Part shown: positions 61,792 to 64,000 of the stretch, in pieces
Layout of the letters: every line of letters begins with the position of its first letter
Position numbering within the stretch: the stretch's first letter is position 1
DNA from: Hydractinia symbiolongicarpus
Taxonomy: Eukaryota; Cnidaria; Hydrozoa; Anthoathecata; Hydractiniidae
Assembly (NCBI RefSeq): GCF_029227915.1
Contig: NC_079876.1
Location: forward strand, 12,338,001-12,402,000
Direction: 5' to 3'
Length of the DNA stretch: 64,000 nucleotides
Notes under the pieces: generated by a model
What the model saw: the letters and a program-made list of their open reading frames with translations, nothing else
The model's database searches: none
Told to the model about the DNA's origin: nothing
Program-made: the position numbers and the translations under genes

Positions 61792-61900
61792 AATTCATTT
61801 TTGCGAATATTCATTTTTGCGAATATTCATCAATTTCGCGAATATTCATTAATTTCGAGAATATTCATCAATTTCGCGAATATTCATCAATTTCGCGAAA
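61792..61900. repeat. Tandem repeat, ~22-bp unit
   Basis: Five copies of a unit like ttcgcgaatattcatcaa lie directly before the left end of the TA-flanked DNA element. Confidence 0.85.
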
Positions 61901-61906
61901 GTAGTA

Positions 61907-62513
61907 CTGTAAAACCTCTAATTTAGTGCCACAGAAAAAATAATTATTTGGCCATGCCGCACTAATAATAAGAGGGACTAAATTACCTTTGTTTTAGCAT
62001 TTCAAAACCGCACTAATAATTAGAGGAAAACTAGGTCACAACCTCATTAAATTAGAGGTGAAAAAAATACTTGAACTTTTTATTCGTTTATTATTTTTCA
62101 ATTATTTTTTTCTCATTTTATTTTTTTTTACATTTTTTGTGGCGTCACAACCAGCGACACATCAAAGGTCAGCAACGGTAAATTTTACAAAAGTTGTGTG
62201 GGAAATGCCAACAAACATTTAGAAGGCGATAACGAGGGCGATCCTTTTATTTTGTAGCTTTATATGTAATAATGTTAGTATGATAAAAAAAAAACGGGTA
62301 ACTGATCTGTTAAAGACGAAAATTTGGTAATTTCATTTTTTCAATCCGCACTATAATTAGAGGGAATTTTGATCATTACCGCTAAATTAGAAAAGATTCA
62401 AAATTCCTTAAAAGTCATCCGCATTAATAAATAGAGGGTAAAAAATTGTTCAATTTTCGAAAAATAGGCAATCCGCACTAATTAGAGAGCGCACTAAATT
62501 AGAGGTTATACGG
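61907..62513. mobile_element. Non-autonomous pogo/Tc1-mariner-type DNA element, 607 bp
   Basis: Terminal inverted repeats of 23 bp match at 21 positions: left ctgtaaaacctctaatttag at 61907, right the inverse of ccgtataacctctaatttag ending at 62513. TA dinucleotides flank both ends (61905-61906, 62514-62515). At least five internal motifs like ccgcactaataattagagg lie below both ends. No transposase frame is present. Confidence 0.75.
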
Positions 62514-62957
62514 TAAGAAACTCGTTATTCGCGAAATTCCCGAAATTTGGACTTTTTCCTTGTTTGAAATTTTCTACCTTTTGATTTACTTGGTATATAT
62601 AATAGATATATATTTATTTTTTAACTTTGAAGCGGTCTAAATTTTTATGTTTCCCACATACAGATCCCTTAAAAACAGAATCCTTTTTTTTGCGAAATTC
62701 GCGAAAATTAATTTCCCCGAATATATAAATAATCTTGGGAAAATAATTTCCTTAAATTATCGAAATATCCTCTATAATTACTTTTGGGGGAGGACATCAC
62801 AAATTCTTCATCTTGTTTTGATATATTTTATGGAGGGTTAGAGCAGAGTTTATGGAACCAACAGTAATATATTTCAATTATTATTTTAATATGGCAGTTG
62901 AAAAAATGACAAGGATTAAATCATTCTCTTTAAAATTTCAAGCACGTGACTTTTTTA

Positions 62958-63063
62958 AAGGCTGAAATACACGAATGATCATTTTTTGAAATGACTCGTA
63001 TTTGTGGCCTGTCTACACGATCTTTTTTCAACGATTAGTTAAATGATCGTGTATTTCAGCCTT
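62958..63063. mobile_element. Short inverted-repeat element, 106 bp
   Basis: The arms aaggctgaaatacacga (left) and tcgtgtatttcagcctt (right) are perfect inverses and continue imperfectly inward. TTAA-like bases at both borders hint at a piggyBac-type target, but this is weak. Confidence 0.6.
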
Positions 63064-63333
63064 AACACGGCAGAAGTATTATATTCTACAATCGGGAATT
63101 GATTTTGTGATTTTACGGGAAGAAAGGATACAAAATTGAATTTCGCGGAACATATTTTCGCGGTTGTGACAAATTTAATGCAGTCTTTTGAAAGTTAATT
63201 TTTTTACTTTAATGTCAAATCACCAAATTTGTGTGCGGCGAAATGTCAACACGGTATCTTGTTTTAATATACTCATATTTGACCGCCATCTTGCGCATAT
63301 TCAAGTTTGTCCATCATACGATTTAAACACGAT

Positions 63334-63625
63334 TTAAATCTCATTATATTCGAACACTTTAACTTTATTCCAGCGAATTCGTTTAGCAGATTGGTAGCGT
63401 TTCCAGATTTTGTTTTTGTCATCAAAATACCACACAGAACTTGCGTCCGGGGTAATTGCGAACACTTCAGCACCACGCACTGCAGGTTTGCGGGAGGTCG
63501 CGCAACTCCTAACACCACCCAGGATGCAACGGTTTGTATTCAGGAAATAATGCATCTCATCAGGATGTTTAAGAACATGTGGAAATTTTTCATGAATTGA
63601 TTTCCACGTGAACTCGACGTTATCT
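63334..63625 (-). CDS. Possible terminal exon of an unidentified gene (partial)
   Basis: The minus-strand acceptor tttatttttctttag/AGATAACG at 63625 is strong. The frame then stays open for 97 codons to TAA at 63334, with balanced amino-acid use. It reads VEFTWKSIHEKFPHVLKHPD, then RCILGGVRSC, FAITPDASSVWYFDDKNKIW and KVFEYNEI. I recognise no family. Upstream exons would lie beyond the window's right edge or in the 63.63-63.90 kb stretch. An ATTAAA variant poly(A) signal is near 63270. Confidence 0.45.
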
Positions 63626-63666
63626 CTAAAGAAAAATAAATTTTCTTTCTTTTAATATTACTGTGA

Positions 63667-63755
63667 CAACCTAGTTTCCAGGGTTAAGCTTGTCACGGCT
63701 TAGCCGGCGACCGTAATGTTAAAATAAAAAAAGCCACCCTGGTTCTAGGACTTGA
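63667..63755. mobile_element. Probable MITE remnant of the CAACCTCGT family
   Basis: The left end caacctagtttccaggg resembles the family. The right side (accctggttctaggacttg) pairs with it loosely. Borders uncertain. Confidence 0.35.
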
Positions 63756-63901
63756 GAAAAAAAAAGAAATTCTAGAGCGAGATTGAGTAAAATGCCTTTA
63801 GGATTGTCTTTAACAAATCCTATGTGAGATGATGCCGACTCCAAATGGACTCTTGGAACAAAGTTGCTTCATAGTGACTACTTAAATCCCGAAAACCGAT
63901 T

Positions 63902-63903
<2 letters not shown>

Positions 63904-63999
<96 letters not shown>
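63904..63999. repeat. (AT)n microsatellite at the window edge
   Basis: 96 bp of uninterrupted AT dinucleotides, probably continuing beyond the window. Confidence 0.97.

Positions 64000-64000
<1 letters not shown>

Overview
The window is animal nuclear DNA: AT-rich, with intron-containing genes that have GT-AG splice sites, many non-LTR retrotransposon (LINE) copies, short palindromic DNA elements (MITEs) and long (TA)n tracts. Gene content and repeat style fit a cnidarian best, perhaps a hydrozoan. That is an inference; nothing here fixes the species.

Layout. At the left edge is a single-exon class A GPCR on the minus strand (1-1393), cut by the window edge. From 1394 to 10312 I see no gene, only MITEs and short repeats. 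From 10313 to 23429 lies a 23-exon minus-strand adhesion GPCR. I assembled it exon by exon and every splice phase closes (4,941 coding nt, 1,646 aa). Its domain order is signal peptide, two F5/8C (discoidin) domains, Ig, two FN3, GAIN/GPS, 7TM, and a ~475-aa tail ending in a possible PDZ ligand. After a 5-kb spacer comes a 7-exon PLD3/PLD4-type phospholipase D (28583-32953, minus, 520 aa) with both HKD motifs.

From 34.4 to 42.3 kb is a retroelement graveyard. A nearly intact EN-RT LINE (34465-37866, minus) stands head-to-head with a decayed second LINE (+), followed by smaller scraps and a 297-bp (TA)n tract. A possible orphan 3' exon lies at 41489-41744. ERGIC1 follows as a single uninterrupted coding exon (45859-46716, minus). 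At 47.8-52.3 kb a fragment of the first LINE and a nearly full-length third LINE sit between inverted repeats that look like the two ends of one split MITE. Next come a tRNA-like SINE (54.25 kb) and a minus-strand LINE that keeps an ORF1-like zinc-finger region but has lost its endonuclease (54.8-56.8 kb).

AAMP, a WD40 protein, occupies 57379-61380 (+, two coding exons); its intron holds another LINE fragment. Downstream are a 22-bp-period tandem repeat, a 607-bp TA-flanked DNA element of pogo/Tc1-mariner type, and a possible terminal exon of an unknown minus-strand gene (63334-63625). The window ends in another (TA)n tract.

The host genes are unrelated and independently transcribed; there is no operon or cluster logic. 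The most notable items are the domain architecture and exon modularity of the adhesion GPCR, and the MITE family with 9-bp target-site duplications.
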